Notes: generated from the sequence alone by a model not told the origin. Positions 8,682 to 16,978 are shown, numbered from the stretch's first letter. The stretch: 42,384 nt of DNA from ZC4RG36 sp964652205 (GCA_964652205.1 CAZZAO010000036.1:1-42384); one strand, 5' to 3'. Program-made: numbers and translations.

Positions 8682-8968
8682 GCTTCGAAGCGCCCAAACC
8701 GCGCCATCGGATCGTCCTCTGTCGCGGCGAGTTCTGCAACCTGGGCCGCCGCGCCGATAAGCTGCTGCCGCGCCTGCGCGAGGCGGTCGAGGCCGCCAAC
8801 GCCGTCGATCCGCTTGCGGCCTCGCTGCGAACGGCCAACTGCCTGAGCATGTGCGCGCTTGGCCCGAACCTCGTCGTCTATCCTGAAGACGCGGTCTTCA
8901 ATCGGCTCGACGCCGCCCGGCTCGAACAGGTCATCCGCGAGTATGTCGCGCCGGATAACCCGAAATAG
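8678..8968 (+). CDS. Thioredoxin-like [2Fe-2S] ferredoxin
   Basis: The 96-residue protein has Cys15-x4-Cys20 and Cys55-x3-Cys59 (CLSMCALGPNLVVYP), the ligand pattern of thioredoxin-like [2Fe-2S] ferredoxins related to NuoE. It starts with GTG inside the stop region of the GlpC-like gene (GTGA overlap), so it is probably translated by coupling. The expected role is one-electron carrier for its neighbour; the exact donor and acceptor are unknown. Confidence 0.85.
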   Translation: MSFEAPKPRHRIVLCRGEFCNLGRRADKLLPRLREAVEAANAVDPLAASLRTANCLSMCALGPNLVVYPEDAVFNRLDAARLEQVIREYVAPDNPK

Positions 8969-9043
8969 ACCGCAGGGCGTTTCGATAAACGGCAATGGTC
9001 GCAGCGCGCCGCCAGCGGCTGAAAAGGCTTGTCCGCTGCTGCT

Positions 9044-9100
9044 GACCTCACCCCCCAACCCCCCCCCTCTCCGCAAGCAGCGAGGGGGACAGGGTGAGGT
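9044..9100. repeat. 56 bp palindromic repeat with 9 bp terminal inverted repeats
   Basis: ACCTCACCC (9045-9053) is exactly complementary to GGGTGAGGT (9092-9100). Inside is a CCCCTCTCC/GAGGGGG hairpin with loop GCAAGCAG. The element separates the ends of the ferredoxin and aminotransferase-fold genes, and its last base is shared with the latter's TAA stop. Confidence 0.8.
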
Positions 9101-10554
9101 TAACCCGGCGCGGCGTGATCGACGAACGACGACGCGAACTGCATGTAGCGATAGACGTCGGCGAAATTCGTCACCAGTCCAATCGAGGTTCGGAGCGCGC
9201 CCGCCGTCTTGCCGTCGATGACGTGCAGGAACTGCTCGAAGCTCAGGCTGTCCTTGTCGCGGAAACAGCTTGTTAATTCGTCCTGTGTGATGCCGAGCGC
9301 CACTTCACGCGCGCCGGGGTTGCAGTGGCAGCCCGCGCGCAGTGAAATATTCATCGCGTTCGCCATGCTTTCGACCACGTTCGAGTCGATAATTGTGCCG
9401 TCGGGCGCGTAGAAATTCGCCTGAATCGTCCCGCCGCGCCGGTCAGTGCTGGCTGGCCCGTACAGCCGAACGACCGGCTGACCGTTGCTGTGAACCAGCC
9501 CGGTAAGCTGCTTAATCACCCAGTCGGTCAGGCAGGTCACGCGGGTGTGAATCGTCTCGATGCCAATCGCCTCGATGTAGCGCAGCCCCAACTCGATGGC
9601 GGGCAGACCGAGGTAATTGACTGTGCCATCCTCGAAGCCCGCCGGGCCGGGAGTCAGATAGAAATCGAGCGCCCGCACCGACGAAAAAGTCAGCGTGCCG
9701 CCCGCGTACCACGGACGATGGAGCTTGCGCATGGCCGACTTGCGCGCCAGCAGGCAGCCGATGCCAGTCGGGTAGCCGAAAATCTTGTAGAAGGAGAGAT
9801 CGACGAAGTCGGGATGCCACTGGCTGAGGTCGAGCCGATTCGAGGGCGCGAACGCCGCCGCGTCGAGCAGCACGTCCCAGCCTTTGACCTGCGCCTGCGC
9901 GATCCATTCCAGCGGGTGCTGCACGCCGGAGAAGTTCGACTGTGCCGGGTAGGCGAACAGGTTATTTGCGCCCGGACGCGCTAACTCCAGCCCGTCCGTC
10001 AGCGCGTTCAGGTCAACGCGCAGGTCGGGCAGCGTGATCGGGATGTAGGTGATCGTCGCTCCTCTGGCGCGGGCGAACTCGCGGATGCCGTTGACCGAGT
10101 TGTGATTATCGAACGTCAGCATAAAGTTGCCGCCCGGCCCGAACGGGTACGACTCGCCGACCAGCTTGAGCGCGCCGGTCGAGTTCTGGGTGAAGACCAC
10201 CATGTACTCGTCCGGCGAGGCGTTGAAATAGCTCAGGACGTAGGCGCGCGCGCGCTCGACCAGTTCGGTCATCGCCATCGAGGTCAGGTTGTGTGAGTGG
10301 GGATTGCCGAAGATGCCGCCGCCGAGGAGCGCCAGATGGTCGCGGAGCTGCGATTCCGCGTACAGGCCGCCGCCGGTGTAATCGAGATAGACATGGCCCT
10401 GCCGGTCGAGCCGCGCATACTCGGTCGCCCGTAAGTCGTCGAGCTTATGCGTCGATTCGTAGGCCGGGTACGCCTGCAAAAAGGCCGCGAAAGCGGCGTC
10501 CATCTGCGCGTCAGGATAACACGGAACGTCGGTGGTCTTGTCGGCGGACTGCAT
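9100..10554 (-). CDS. Class V aminotransferase-fold PLP enzyme (cysteine desulfurase / MOCOS N-domain-like)
   Basis: The product resembles the cysteine desulfurase-like half of molybdenum cofactor sulfurase. Visible signatures are LDYTGGGLY and GNPHSHN near the N terminus, FTQNSTGALKLV (PLP phosphate loop), VLLDAAAFAPS (PLP aspartate), SFYKIFGYPTGIG (PLP-binding lysine) and RAGCHCNPGA (candidate catalytic cysteine). The reaction is probably sulfur removal from cysteine or a related PLP chemistry; no molybdenum gene is near. I place the start at 10554. The frame runs up to an ATG at 10611, but that ATG lies inside a perfect TATAAT promoter box. The ATG at 10554 has GGGGAG about nine bases upstream. 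Length is 484 residues. Confidence 0.85.
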   Translation of the reverse strand: MQSADKTTDVPCYPDAQMDAAFAAFLQAYPAYESTHKLDDLRATEYARLDRQGHVYLDYTGGGLYAESQLRDHLALLGGGIFGNPHSHNLTSMAMTELVERARAYVLSYFNASPDEYMVVFTQNSTGALKLVGESYPFGPGGNFMLTFDNHNSVNGIREFARARGATITYIPITLPDLRVDLNALTDGLELARPGANNLFAYPAQSNFSGVQHPLEWIAQAQVKGWDVLLDAAAFAPSNRLDLSQWHPDFVDLSFYKIFGYPTGIGCLLARKSAMRKLHRPWYAGGTLTFSSVRALDFYLTPGPAGFEDGTVNYLGLPAIELGLRYIEAIGIETIHTRVTCLTDWVIKQLTGLVHSNGQPVVRLYGPASTDRRGGTIQANFYAPDGTIIDSNVVESMANAMNISLRAGCHCNPGAREVALGITQDELTSCFRDKDSLSFEQFLHVIDGKTAGALRTSIGLVTNFADVYRYMQFASSFVDHAAPG

Positions 10555-10609
10555 CGGCTTCGTCTCCCCATCCCCGTAACTCGTCGGGTAAAATGACTGG
10601 CTGGCTCTC

Positions 10610-10637
10610 ATTATAGTACACGGTCTGGCCTTCTCAA
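10610..10637 (-). promoter_or_regulatory. Strong promoter for the class V aminotransferase-fold gene
   Basis: On the minus strand TTGAGA (10637-10632, 5 of 6 to consensus), a 16-base spacer and TATAAT (10615-10610, 6 of 6) form the best sigma70-type promoter in the window. The ATG at 10611 overlaps the -10 box, so translation must start downstream, at 10554. Confidence 0.75.
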
Positions 10638-10706
10638 TCGGTCAAATGGCCGGTTATCGCGGCTTCCGCGCCGGGGAACGAGCCGCAGCGCCGCGATCCG
10701 GCAGGC

Positions 10707-10896
10707 GGGCGCGAACCATCGCGCCCCGACGGAAGACTGCGCCTCGTTTTTCTCCCCTCTCCCACCGGGGAGAGGGGCCGGGGGTGAGGGCGGGCCGGGG
10801 AGTGAGGTCAGGCGGGCGCGAAAAGCCGCACCGCTGCGGAAACCGCTGTCTCATCTTTCACCCCTCTCCCACCGGGAGAGGGGACGGGGGTGAGGG
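10707..10896. repeat. Palindromic repeats: one family B and two family A copies
   Basis: Family B hairpin at 10707-10726 (GGGCGCGA, ACCA, TCGCGCCC, then CGACGGAAG). Family A hairpins at about 10748-10790 and 10852-10896 have CCCACCGGG loops. A degraded B-like stretch lies near 10815-10845. The 418 bases from 10555 to 10972 hold no other gene; the upstream part carries the promoter at 10610-10637. Confidence 0.85.
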
Positions 10897-10972
10897 AGCA
10901 GGGCCGAGGGCGGGCCGTGAGAACCTGCATCCACCCCTCTTTTCCCCGGCTCTCGGTTCTTCCTTTTTCGCT

Positions 10973-11956
10973 CTACGTCCCGCGCCAGACGCCGCCTGTG
11001 CCGGAGCCATCGTCGGCCAGCGCGTAGACGCGACCGAGTCCGGGTGGCGAAAGCACCTGTCCCCGGTCGAACGAGAGCGCCGACAGGGCTTCGGCCTGCT
11101 CCGGCGTCCGCGCCCAGCCCAGTCCCGCGCGGACGTCGGGATTGTCGCGCCAGACCTTGCCGAAGCCGCGAATCGGCTCGATCAACCCGCTCGGCGGCGT
11201 CTCCCCGCCGCTCGACGGATCGACGCCTTCAACCCAGTGATCGGCGAACTTGCGGTAATGGCCGTCGTCGAAGATGGCATAAATCGAGCGCTGTGGATCG
11301 CCGACGTAGAGCATCACGCCGTGCTCATAAGCCTGCGATGCGCCGGTTAAGCGCAGCGCCGACGGCGGCGCGCCGACCGGACAGCCGATCTGCGCGCTGA
11401 AGGTCAGGTCGGTGGCGAAGAAATCCCCGAATCCCGGCGGCGCGGGATAAGCGCAGCTTGCGCCGCCCGCCACGCCGCTGACCGGCGCAGGCACGGATAC
11501 AATCGGCTGCGCGACGAGCGGCGGCAAAATCGTCGCCTGCATTGCCAGCGCCAGCAGGCTGGTGATCGCGTCGTCGTCTTCGGTCGGCACGGTCGTGGCG
11601 GTCAGCGTCGCCGTCGGCGTGCTGGTGATCGTCTGGCTCGGCGTCAGCGACGGCCCCGCCGTCGGCGTGCGCGACGGCGTTGGGCTGGCGGTCGGCGTCT
11701 CGGACGGAACCGGCGTGATGCTCGGCGGCAGGGTCGCCGCGCTGGGGGCGGCTGCGGTCAGGCTCGGTGGCGCAGTTGCGCTGTCCTGCGCTGTCGGGCT
11801 GGTCGTGATCGTCGCCGTCGCGCTGGGCGGCGGGACGGTGGCGGTCAGCGTGGGCAGCGCCGCCAGCGTCGGAATCGCCACGACGGCGGGCGCGGGGCTG
11901 CACGCTGCAAGCAGGACAAAAAGGACGATAATAGAGAAATTCGCTACACTCTTCAT
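10973..11956 (-). CDS. Lipoprotein with Thr/Pro/Ser-rich stalk and unknown C-terminal domain
   Basis: The N terminus is a lipoprotein signal: hydrophobic VANFSIIVLFVLL followed by the lipobox LAAC with Cys19 as the lipid site. About 110 residues of Thr, Pro, Ser and Ala follow, a typical Chloroflexota surface stalk. The last 170 or so residues form a globular domain with SCAYPAPPGF, YEHGVMLYVGD, IYAIFDDGHYRKF and RGFGKVWRDNP. I recognise this as a motif set seen in such proteins but know no function. I choose the ATG at 11956 over the GTG two codons earlier. A TATAAT (11970-11965) ends 8 bases before the ATG, so the mRNA is probably leaderless. The gene diverges from the phosphodiesterase. 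Confidence 0.8.
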   Translation of the reverse strand: MKSVANFSIIVLFVLLAACSPAPAVVAIPTLAALPTLTATVPPPSATATITTSPTAQDSATAPPSLTAAAPSAATLPPSITPVPSETPTASPTPSRTPTAGPSLTPSQTITSTPTATLTATTVPTEDDDAITSLLALAMQATILPPLVAQPIVSVPAPVSGVAGGASCAYPAPPGFGDFFATDLTFSAQIGCPVGAPPSALRLTGASQAYEHGVMLYVGDPQRSIYAIFDDGHYRKFADHWVEGVDPSSGGETPPSGLIEPIRGFGKVWRDNPDVRAGLGWARTPEQAEALSALSFDRGQVLSPPGLGRVYALADDGSGTGGVWRGT

Positions 11957-11964
11957 GGTCACAG

Positions 11965-11972
11965 ATTATACT
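11965..11972. promoter_or_regulatory. Overlapping divergent -10 boxes
   Basis: One 8-base segment reads TATAAT on the minus strand (11970-11965), for the lipoprotein gene, and TATACT on the plus strand (11967-11972), 45 bases before the phosphodiesterase ATG. Neither has an obvious -35. Polymerase could probably bind only one at a time, which would link the two genes. Confidence 0.45.
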
Positions 11973-12017
11973 CGCGCCTTCGTCGGCGGCGCATTACAGG
12001 CAAAGGATGCTCGTGTT

Positions 12018-12836
12018 ATGAGTCAGGCAGGCGCACCATCCAGCCGACCGCTTCTGCGGTTCGTCCATATCAGCGATACTCACCTGAGCGGCGACCCGTC
12101 CTACAACCTTCAGGAAACCAGTTATGCGCCTATCTTCGGCGGTCAGGCGCTGGTCGATCAGATCAATTCGCTGCCGTTCACGCCCGATTTTATCCTGCAT
12201 ACCGGCGATGTCGCCTACGACCCCGACCCGGCAGCTTACCATACTGCCCGCGAGGTGCTGGGGCAGATTAAGTATCCGGTCTACTATCTGGCCGGGAACC
12301 ACGATGATCCGATTGCCCTTCAGCGTATCTTCCTGCGCAGCGAGACGATCCTCAAGCCGTTCGAGTACGAGCTGGAAATCAACGGCGTCCAGATCATCAC
12401 CGTCGATAGCAACGGCCCCGCCGAGCAGCCCGCTGGCGCAGTCACGCAGGCGCAGCTTGACCGACTGGCAACGTTGTGCGCGGCAAAAGACGACCGCCCG
12501 CTGATCGTGGCGACACATCACAACGTCCTGCCGATGGGCGCGCCGTTCTGGGATACCTTCATGCGGATGAAGAATGGCGAGGACTTCCATCAGGCGCTGC
12601 TCCCGGCGCGCCATCGCCTGCGCGGCGTCTTTCACGGCCACGTCCACGAGATGACCGACATCTACCGCGACGGCATCCTGTACGTCACGGCGGAGAGTAG
12701 CTGGTATCAGCTCGAAACCTGGCCCGATCAGGCGGAGATTGTGGGCGACCGACATATGCGCCCCGGCTTCAATGTCGTGGTCGTGACCGAAAATCAGACC
12801 TTCATCCGCCGCCATCAGTTCCGAGTGCGCGCCTGA
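12018..12836 (+). CDS. Metallophosphoesterase, cyclic-nucleotide phosphodiesterase CpdA-like
   Basis: The 272-residue product carries the calcineurin-type dimetal motifs in order: D20-x-H22 (SDTHLSG), G63-D64 (TGDVAYD), G93-NHD (GNHDD), H167-H168 (THHNVLP) and G207-H208-V-H210 (GHVHE). This matches class III cyclic-nucleotide phosphodiesterases such as CpdA, which hydrolyse cAMP, but substrate range in the family is wide. The open frame extends back to 11562, but that part is antisense to the lipoprotein gene. The ATG at 12018 has AAAGGA ten bases upstream. It is followed after 16 bases by the DUF2225 gene, so the two are likely co-transcribed. Confidence 0.88.
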   Translation: MSQAGAPSSRPLLRFVHISDTHLSGDPSYNLQETSYAPIFGGQALVDQINSLPFTPDFILHTGDVAYDPDPAAYHTAREVLGQIKYPVYYLAGNHDDPIALQRIFLRSETILKPFEYELEINGVQIITVDSNGPAEQPAGAVTQAQLDRLATLCAAKDDRPLIVATHHNVLPMGAPFWDTFMRMKNGEDFHQALLPARHRLRGVFHGHVHEMTDIYRDGILYVTAESSWYQLETWPDQAEIVGDRHMRPGFNVVVVTENQTFIRRHQFRVRA

Positions 12837-12852
12837 ACCAGAGGACACGCCG

Positions 12853-13506
12853 ATGACGACATTCATGGAGCTTGAGGTCGAATGTCCGTGCTGCGGGGCG
12901 AAATTTGATACCCATATCCTGACCAGCACCAACACCTTCGGCGGGCAAACGACTGATTTTCATCAGCGTGCGGTCGGCTTCGAGCCGCTGGCCTTCATGA
13001 TTTCGACCTGTCCCGACTGTGGCTACACGACGGCTGGCGCGCACCCGCGTCAGCCGCAAGCCGTCAGCGAGGCGCTGCGCGAGCAGGTCGGGGCTGAACT
13101 AACGCCGCTGCTGCGCGACGGCGTCCCCGACACGCCGCGCCAGTACGAGTTTGCCGCCATGATCGCTGGTTGGCGCGGTGACGACGACGAGCGCGTCGGC
13201 GATCTCTATCTGCGCGCGGCCTGGTGCGCCGCCGAATTTGGCCCGCGCAGCGCCGAGGGCCGCTATCGTCAGGCCGCCATCGAGCATTTCGAGCGCGCGC
13301 TCGATTTCGAGGCGCTGCCCGACGACCGCCGCCTGACGCTGTCGTATCTGGTCGGCGAGCTGTACCGCCGCATCGACAACGCCGACTCGGCGCAGGCGTG
13401 GTTCGATCTGGTGATTAACGAGGCCAGCGCGGCGGACGATCCGGCGATTCAGCGCATTGCTAACGTGGCGCGCCAGCAGCGCGACCAGCCACGGGATATG
13501 TTCTAG
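12853..13506 (+). CDS. DUF2225 family zinc-ribbon protein
   Basis: The 217-residue protein has two CxxC-type knuckles, C11-P-C-C14 and C53-P-D-C56-GY, which probably bind one zinc ion. After them comes a helical, TPR-like region (YLRAAWCAAEFG, AIEHFERAL, YLVGELYRRIDN, AQAWFDLVINEA). This fits the DUF2225 family, whose function is unknown. AGAGGA precedes the ATG by eight bases. It sits 16 bases after the phosphodiesterase, suggesting a shared transcript. Confidence 0.82.
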   Translation: MTTFMELEVECPCCGAKFDTHILTSTNTFGGQTTDFHQRAVGFEPLAFMISTCPDCGYTTAGAHPRQPQAVSEALREQVGAELTPLLRDGVPDTPRQYEFAAMIAGWRGDDDERVGDLYLRAAWCAAEFGPRSAEGRYRQAAIEHFERALDFEALPDDRRLTLSYLVGELYRRIDNADSAQAWFDLVINEASAADDPAIQRIANVARQQRDQPRDMF

Positions 13507-13517
13507 GATGCCAGTCG

Positions 13518-13740
13518 CCCTCACCCCCGGCCCCTCTCCCCGGTGGGCGAGGGGAGAAAGATCAGGGCCGCGATGGTTCTCATCCGTTCCCCCCTCTCCG
13601 TACACGGGGAGGGGGACAGGGGGAGGGGTCGGCTTCCGCACGCCCTCACCCCCGGCCTCTCTCCCCGGTGGGCGAGGGGAGAAAGATCAGGGCCGCGATG
13701 GTTCGAGCCGAAGGCCGCGTCGGTCAGAGGGAGGGGTCGG
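13518..13740. repeat. Composite palindromic unit plus a second partial copy
   Basis: The reverse complement of 13518-13628 is a 111 bp composite unit matching 1709-1819, 1953-2063 and 5495-5607. Bases 13516-13579 recur at 13641-13704 with one mismatch (64 bp, spacing 125). The stretch after the second copy (about 13729-13763, including GATCCTTAAGTT) is shared with 28048-28090 and marks an element end. The rest of the gap up to 13869 shows no gene. Confidence 0.88.
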
Positions 13741-13869
13741 ATAGGCAGTATGATCCTTAAGTTGGCGCGCATGGCGCATGGCGCATGATGCATCGCGTCC
13801 GCGCCGTAAGATTCTGTGAGTGTCGCTCTAATCAGCGATGGTCTTGATCGCTTTACTCAGGACGCAATC

Positions 13870-14295
13870 ATGCTGAACTTCACCGTCCCGCTCTCGCTTG
13901 AAGCCTGTGTCAGCCGGATCGAAAGCGCCGATCAGCGCGGGACGTCGCCGACTCTCTACACCCGCGCGACGATCTCGAACGTCCGCCCGGCCTCGGCCAG
14001 CTTTCGCTTCGAGCTGTGGTTCGCCTCGCTGCGCCTCGGCCACGCGCAGGGCGCGCTTGTCCGTGACGGCGACAACGCCACCCGCGTTCAGGGCATCGCC
14101 TTCGCCAATAACCTGATTCAGATGGGCGTCGTTCTGTTCGTCGTCGTTGCGCTGCTGCTCGTCTGGCAGCGGGCTGGCGGCAATCAGGATGCCTTTGTCC
14201 CGTTTGCTATCCTGTTCGTGCTGATCGGGCCGGGGCTGTCGCTGCTCGCGCGCAGCCAGGTCGAGGCGGCGCTGCGACGGACGTTAGCCGCCTAA
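13870..14295 (+). CDS. Small membrane protein of unknown function
   Basis: The 141-residue product has a hydrophilic N-terminal domain of about 85 residues and two hydrophobic segments (LIQMGVVLFVVVALLLVW and FVPFAILFVLIGPGLSLLA) near the C terminus, so it is probably anchored in the membrane with its larger domain in the cytoplasm. I do not recognise a family. The frame can begin at GTG 13816, but the ATG at 13870 has CAGGAC eight bases upstream and begins a better protein. It converges on the TIR gene with a 6-base gap. Confidence 0.62.
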   Translation: MLNFTVPLSLEACVSRIESADQRGTSPTLYTRATISNVRPASASFRFELWFASLRLGHAQGALVRDGDNATRVQGIAFANNLIQMGVVLFVVVALLLVWQRAGGNQDAFVPFAILFVLIGPGLSLLARSQVEAALRRTLAA

Positions 14296-14301
14296 TCGCG
14301 C

Positions 14302-15195
14302 TCACTCCGCTGACTTACGCAGTCGCTCCAGCACGTCGGTCATAATCGTCTTGAAGGTGTCGAGATGGCTATCGACCGCCAGCGCCGCCGCAATCGGCAG
14401 GTTGGGCCGTTTGTCGGCGCGGTCGAGGGTGAAGCGCTCGCGCTCCGGCATCAGCGCGTTGAAGCGCATCAGCACTGCTTCGCGTTCGGCGCGTTCGTCG
14501 TAAGGCGCGAATTCCATCAGGTATTGCAGCGGCACTTCGACGGCGGGCTGTCTGGGATAGGCGCGGACGGTCATAAAGGCGACGCCGCCGGGGCCGAGAT
14601 AAACGTGGGCGTGAAAGGCCGGGTTGCCGCGCCCGCTGAAGGTGACGTTGTCGGCCTGGTCATTGGCCCAGCCGTACAGATCACGGGCGATACGGGCGCA
14701 CAATTCGCCGTCTGGCAGTTGCTCGATGAACTTGAACAGGTTATGTCGGTTCGGGTCAGGCGACAGGCGCTTCTGCTCGGTCGGCGTCGGCGGCGGCAGC
14801 GGTTCGGTCAGCGAGACTTTCCGCAGCGCGCCGATCAGCCTGCCAAGCGCCCGCTCCCGTCTGCCGCGAAAATCAGAATACTGAATGTTGAGCAGGTGCA
14901 GCGGCAGCGTCACGTCCTCGAACAGCGCGACGAACACCGGCTTACGCAGGTCGAGCGCTAGCAGCGTCTCGCGCTCGACCCACGCCGAGTCGCGCGAATG
15001 GGCCGTCAGCACGACGATCAGCGCGCCGCAGTCTTCGACCGCCTGCCGGATCGCCTGCGGCCACGACGCTCCCGGCGCGATGCCCTCGACGTCCACCCAG
15101 GCGTTAAATCCGGCGTCGTGCAGGCGCGCGGCCAGCCAATCGGTCGCGGCGTTATCCCGTCGGCTGTGGCTGATGAAAAGATACGGCTCGGCCAT
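14302..15195 (-). CDS. TIR-domain protein with unknown C-terminal domain
   Basis: Residues 1 to about 125 form a TIR domain: FISHSRRD (7-14), a W33-V-D-V segment, SWPQAIRQAVEDCGALIVVLT and SAWVERETLLAL. E76, four residues after W72, aligns with the catalytic glutamate of NAD-cleaving TIR enzymes, so NADase activity is plausible. Residues from about 145 to 297 form a second domain (NLFKFIEQLPDGEL, HAHVYLGPGGVAFMTV, EVPLQYLMEF) that I do not recognise; it could sense a ligand or partner. Bacterial TIR proteins often act in phage defence or signalling, but no defence partner gene is adjacent. The ATG has GAGGAAG five bases upstream. Confidence 0.85.
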   Translation of the reverse strand: MAEPYLFISHSRRDNAATDWLAARLHDAGFNAWVDVEGIAPGASWPQAIRQAVEDCGALIVVLTAHSRDSAWVERETLLALDLRKPVFVALFEDVTLPLHLLNIQYSDFRGRRERALGRLIGALRKVSLTEPLPPPTPTEQKRLSPDPNRHNLFKFIEQLPDGELCARIARDLYGWANDQADNVTFSGRGNPAFHAHVYLGPGGVAFMTVRAYPRQPAVEVPLQYLMEFAPYDERAEREAVLMRFNALMPERERFTLDRADKRPNLPIAAALAVDSHLDTFKTIMTDVLERLRKSAE

Positions 15196-15351
15196 GCAGG
15201 CTTCCTCAGGAGCGGGCGCTGAGTGTTGAGTGAAAATGCGGCCCCACTTCGGCTGGTCTTAGCTTACTCAACCTGTCAGATCAGGACAAGTCGGGCGGCA
15301 GTGAACGCTAATCGTCACGAATCGGCAGCGTAAACCTGCGAAAGAGCGGCC

Positions 15352-16569
15352 TTAGCTTGCGGCCTGCTCCCCGCTGTCAGTCTGCGCCTCGAGGAAGCGC
15401 AGCGCTGCCTGAAGCTGAATATCGGCGCTGCCGGTCGCCGGGATGACGATGTCCGGCGTGATGCCCTGCGCGTGGATCCAGTGATGATCCGGCGTCAGCC
15501 AGCGCGCAATCGTCAGCCGCAGCGCGCCGCCGTTGGACAGCGGCACGACCGACTGCGCCGTACCTTTGCCGAAGGTCTGCGCGCCGATCACCGTCGCCCG
15601 TCCATGATCCTGAAGCGCGCCTGCCAGCGCTTCGGCGGCGCTCATGCTGGTATGGTCGACCAGCACGACCATCGGCAGGTCGAACCCTTTGAAGCTGCCA
15701 TCGGTCGTGAAGACCTTGCTGCGGTCGTTAAGCTGCTCGGTCAGGATGATGCCGTCTTTGAGGAAGCTGCTGGCGACCTGCACCAGCGCGTTGAGCTGCC
15801 CGCCGGGGTTGCCGCGCAGATCGAGGATCAGGCCATCGAGCTGCGCTGGATTGAGTGTCGCCAGCGCGGCATCGACTTCGGCGCGAGCATTCGGGCTGAA
15901 CTGCTTGAGCTTGATATAGCCGATAGCCTGATTGAACAGATGGGTTTCGGTGTTGGGCTTGACCAGTTTAGCCCGCGTGATCGTCATGTCGATCAGGTCT
16001 TCGCCCCGGCGGATCGTAACCTGCACTTCCGAACCTTCTGGCCCCCTGGCCCGCGCGACCAGTTCTTGCTGCGTCAGTGTGCGGACATCAGCGCCGCCGA
16101 AGGTCACGAAAACATCGTCGGGCTGCAAACCGGCCTGCTCGGACGGCGAGCCGGGCAGCACTTCGACCACGCGAATATCGCCGTTCTCCGGGTTGGTGTT
16201 GATGACCGCGCCAATCCCGACAAATTCGCCCTGCACGCGGGCGGTGAAACCGGGCAGCGTTTGCGGCGCGATGTAGTAGCTGAACTTGTCACCGAGCGTG
16301 GATGCCATGCCCTTAAGCGCGCCGTCGATCAGCTTCGCGTCGTTGACGGGCTGGCCTTTCGGATCGACAAACCGGGTGCGGATGAGCGTAAATGCTTCCC
16401 AGACCGGCTTGAGGACGGTCTGCGCTTCGGCGGGCAGCGCATCGGTTGACTGCGCGTGAGTGGCGCTGGTCTGCGCTCCGAGCGCGAAGCCAGCGACGAA
16501 AATCAACAGGGCGAGGGCGACCGGAACGAACGTCCGGCAGGAACGACGAAGCAGGGGCAGGGCGGTCAT
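15352..16569 (-). CDS. S41 family C-terminal processing protease
   Basis: The 405-residue product has an N-terminal hydrophobic anchor or signal (FVPVALALLIFVAGFALGA), a PDZ domain (from about GIGAVIN through VLPGSPSEQAGLQPDDVFVTFGG) and a tail-specific protease domain. The nucleophile serine is in HTSMSAAEAL and the general-base lysine in TFGKGTAQSV, the Ser-Lys pair of CtpA-type enzymes. It cuts proteins near their C terminus outside the membrane. The frame extends to 16812, but the ATG at 16569 has GGAG five bases upstream and begins the signal, so I use it. Confidence 0.9.
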   Translation of the reverse strand: MTALPLLRRSCRTFVPVALALLIFVAGFALGAQTSATHAQSTDALPAEAQTVLKPVWEAFTLIRTRFVDPKGQPVNDAKLIDGALKGMASTLGDKFSYYIAPQTLPGFTARVQGEFVGIGAVINTNPENGDIRVVEVLPGSPSEQAGLQPDDVFVTFGGADVRTLTQQELVARARGPEGSEVQVTIRRGEDLIDMTITRAKLVKPNTETHLFNQAIGYIKLKQFSPNARAEVDAALATLNPAQLDGLILDLRGNPGGQLNALVQVASSFLKDGIILTEQLNDRSKVFTTDGSFKGFDLPMVVLVDHTSMSAAEALAGALQDHGRATVIGAQTFGKGTAQSVVPLSNGGALRLTIARWLTPDHHWIHAQGITPDIVIPATGSADIQLQAALRFLEAQTDSGEQAAS

Positions 16570-16645
16570 GGTCACTCCACAATCCAATGGCGTGCCGCGA
16601 TTGTAGCCTGTGGCTGGCGAGGGCCGCCGTGGAATCATCAACTGC

Positions 16646-16951
16646 TCATGTAGAGTTGCCGCTGGCTTTGCGCCATTCTTCGGCGCGACCGCGATGCCCG
16701 AACATGTCGGTGCTGGGCGTCTTGCCCTGCGGCGTGACCAGATGGGTGTGCTGGCCGAGCCGTCGGGCGATCTGCCCGTGAAGCGAGGCGAAGGGCTGCT
16801 CGTTGTCGGCATAGGCGATCAAGGCCTGTACGTACAGCCGTTGATGGCGATGCGCGAGCGTCTGGATGAACTGATGCGAGTCGAATTCATCCGGCATTTC
16901 TCCGACGATTTCGGCAAAATGCTCGGCGAGCGTGTCGAGAGCGTCGTTCAT
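16646..16951 (-). CDS. Small protein of unknown function
   Basis: This 101-residue protein is His-, Gln- and Ala-rich, with a predicted mostly helical first half (LDTLAEHFAEIVGEM, HQFIQTLAHRHQRLYVQALIAYA). I do not recognise the family. It has no signal or membrane segment. AAGGA lies about nine bases before the ATG, and a dyad with a -10-like box lies 35 bases upstream, both supporting a real gene. It is on the same strand as the protease gene and could be co-transcribed. Confidence 0.62.
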   Translation of the reverse strand: MNDALDTLAEHFAEIVGEMPDEFDSHQFIQTLAHRHQRLYVQALIAYADNEQPFASLHGQIARRLGQHTHLVTPQGKTPSTDMFGHRGRAEEWRKASGNST

Positions 16952-16978
16952 GGTGAAGCATCCTTCTGGAATGTTGAG

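Noticed and set aside
10552..10611. N-terminal extension of the class V aminotransferase-fold protein
   Set aside because: Its ATG is within the -10 box of the gene's own promoter.
13700..13720. GGTTCGAGCC resembling a tRNA T-arm
   Set aside because: It belongs to a repeat, with no acceptor or anticodon stem around it.
12018..15195. Phosphodiesterase and TIR gene as parts of one cyclic-nucleotide defence system
   Set aside because: They lie on opposite strands, about 1.5 kb apart with unrelated genes between, and no nucleotide cyclase or known defence partner is present.
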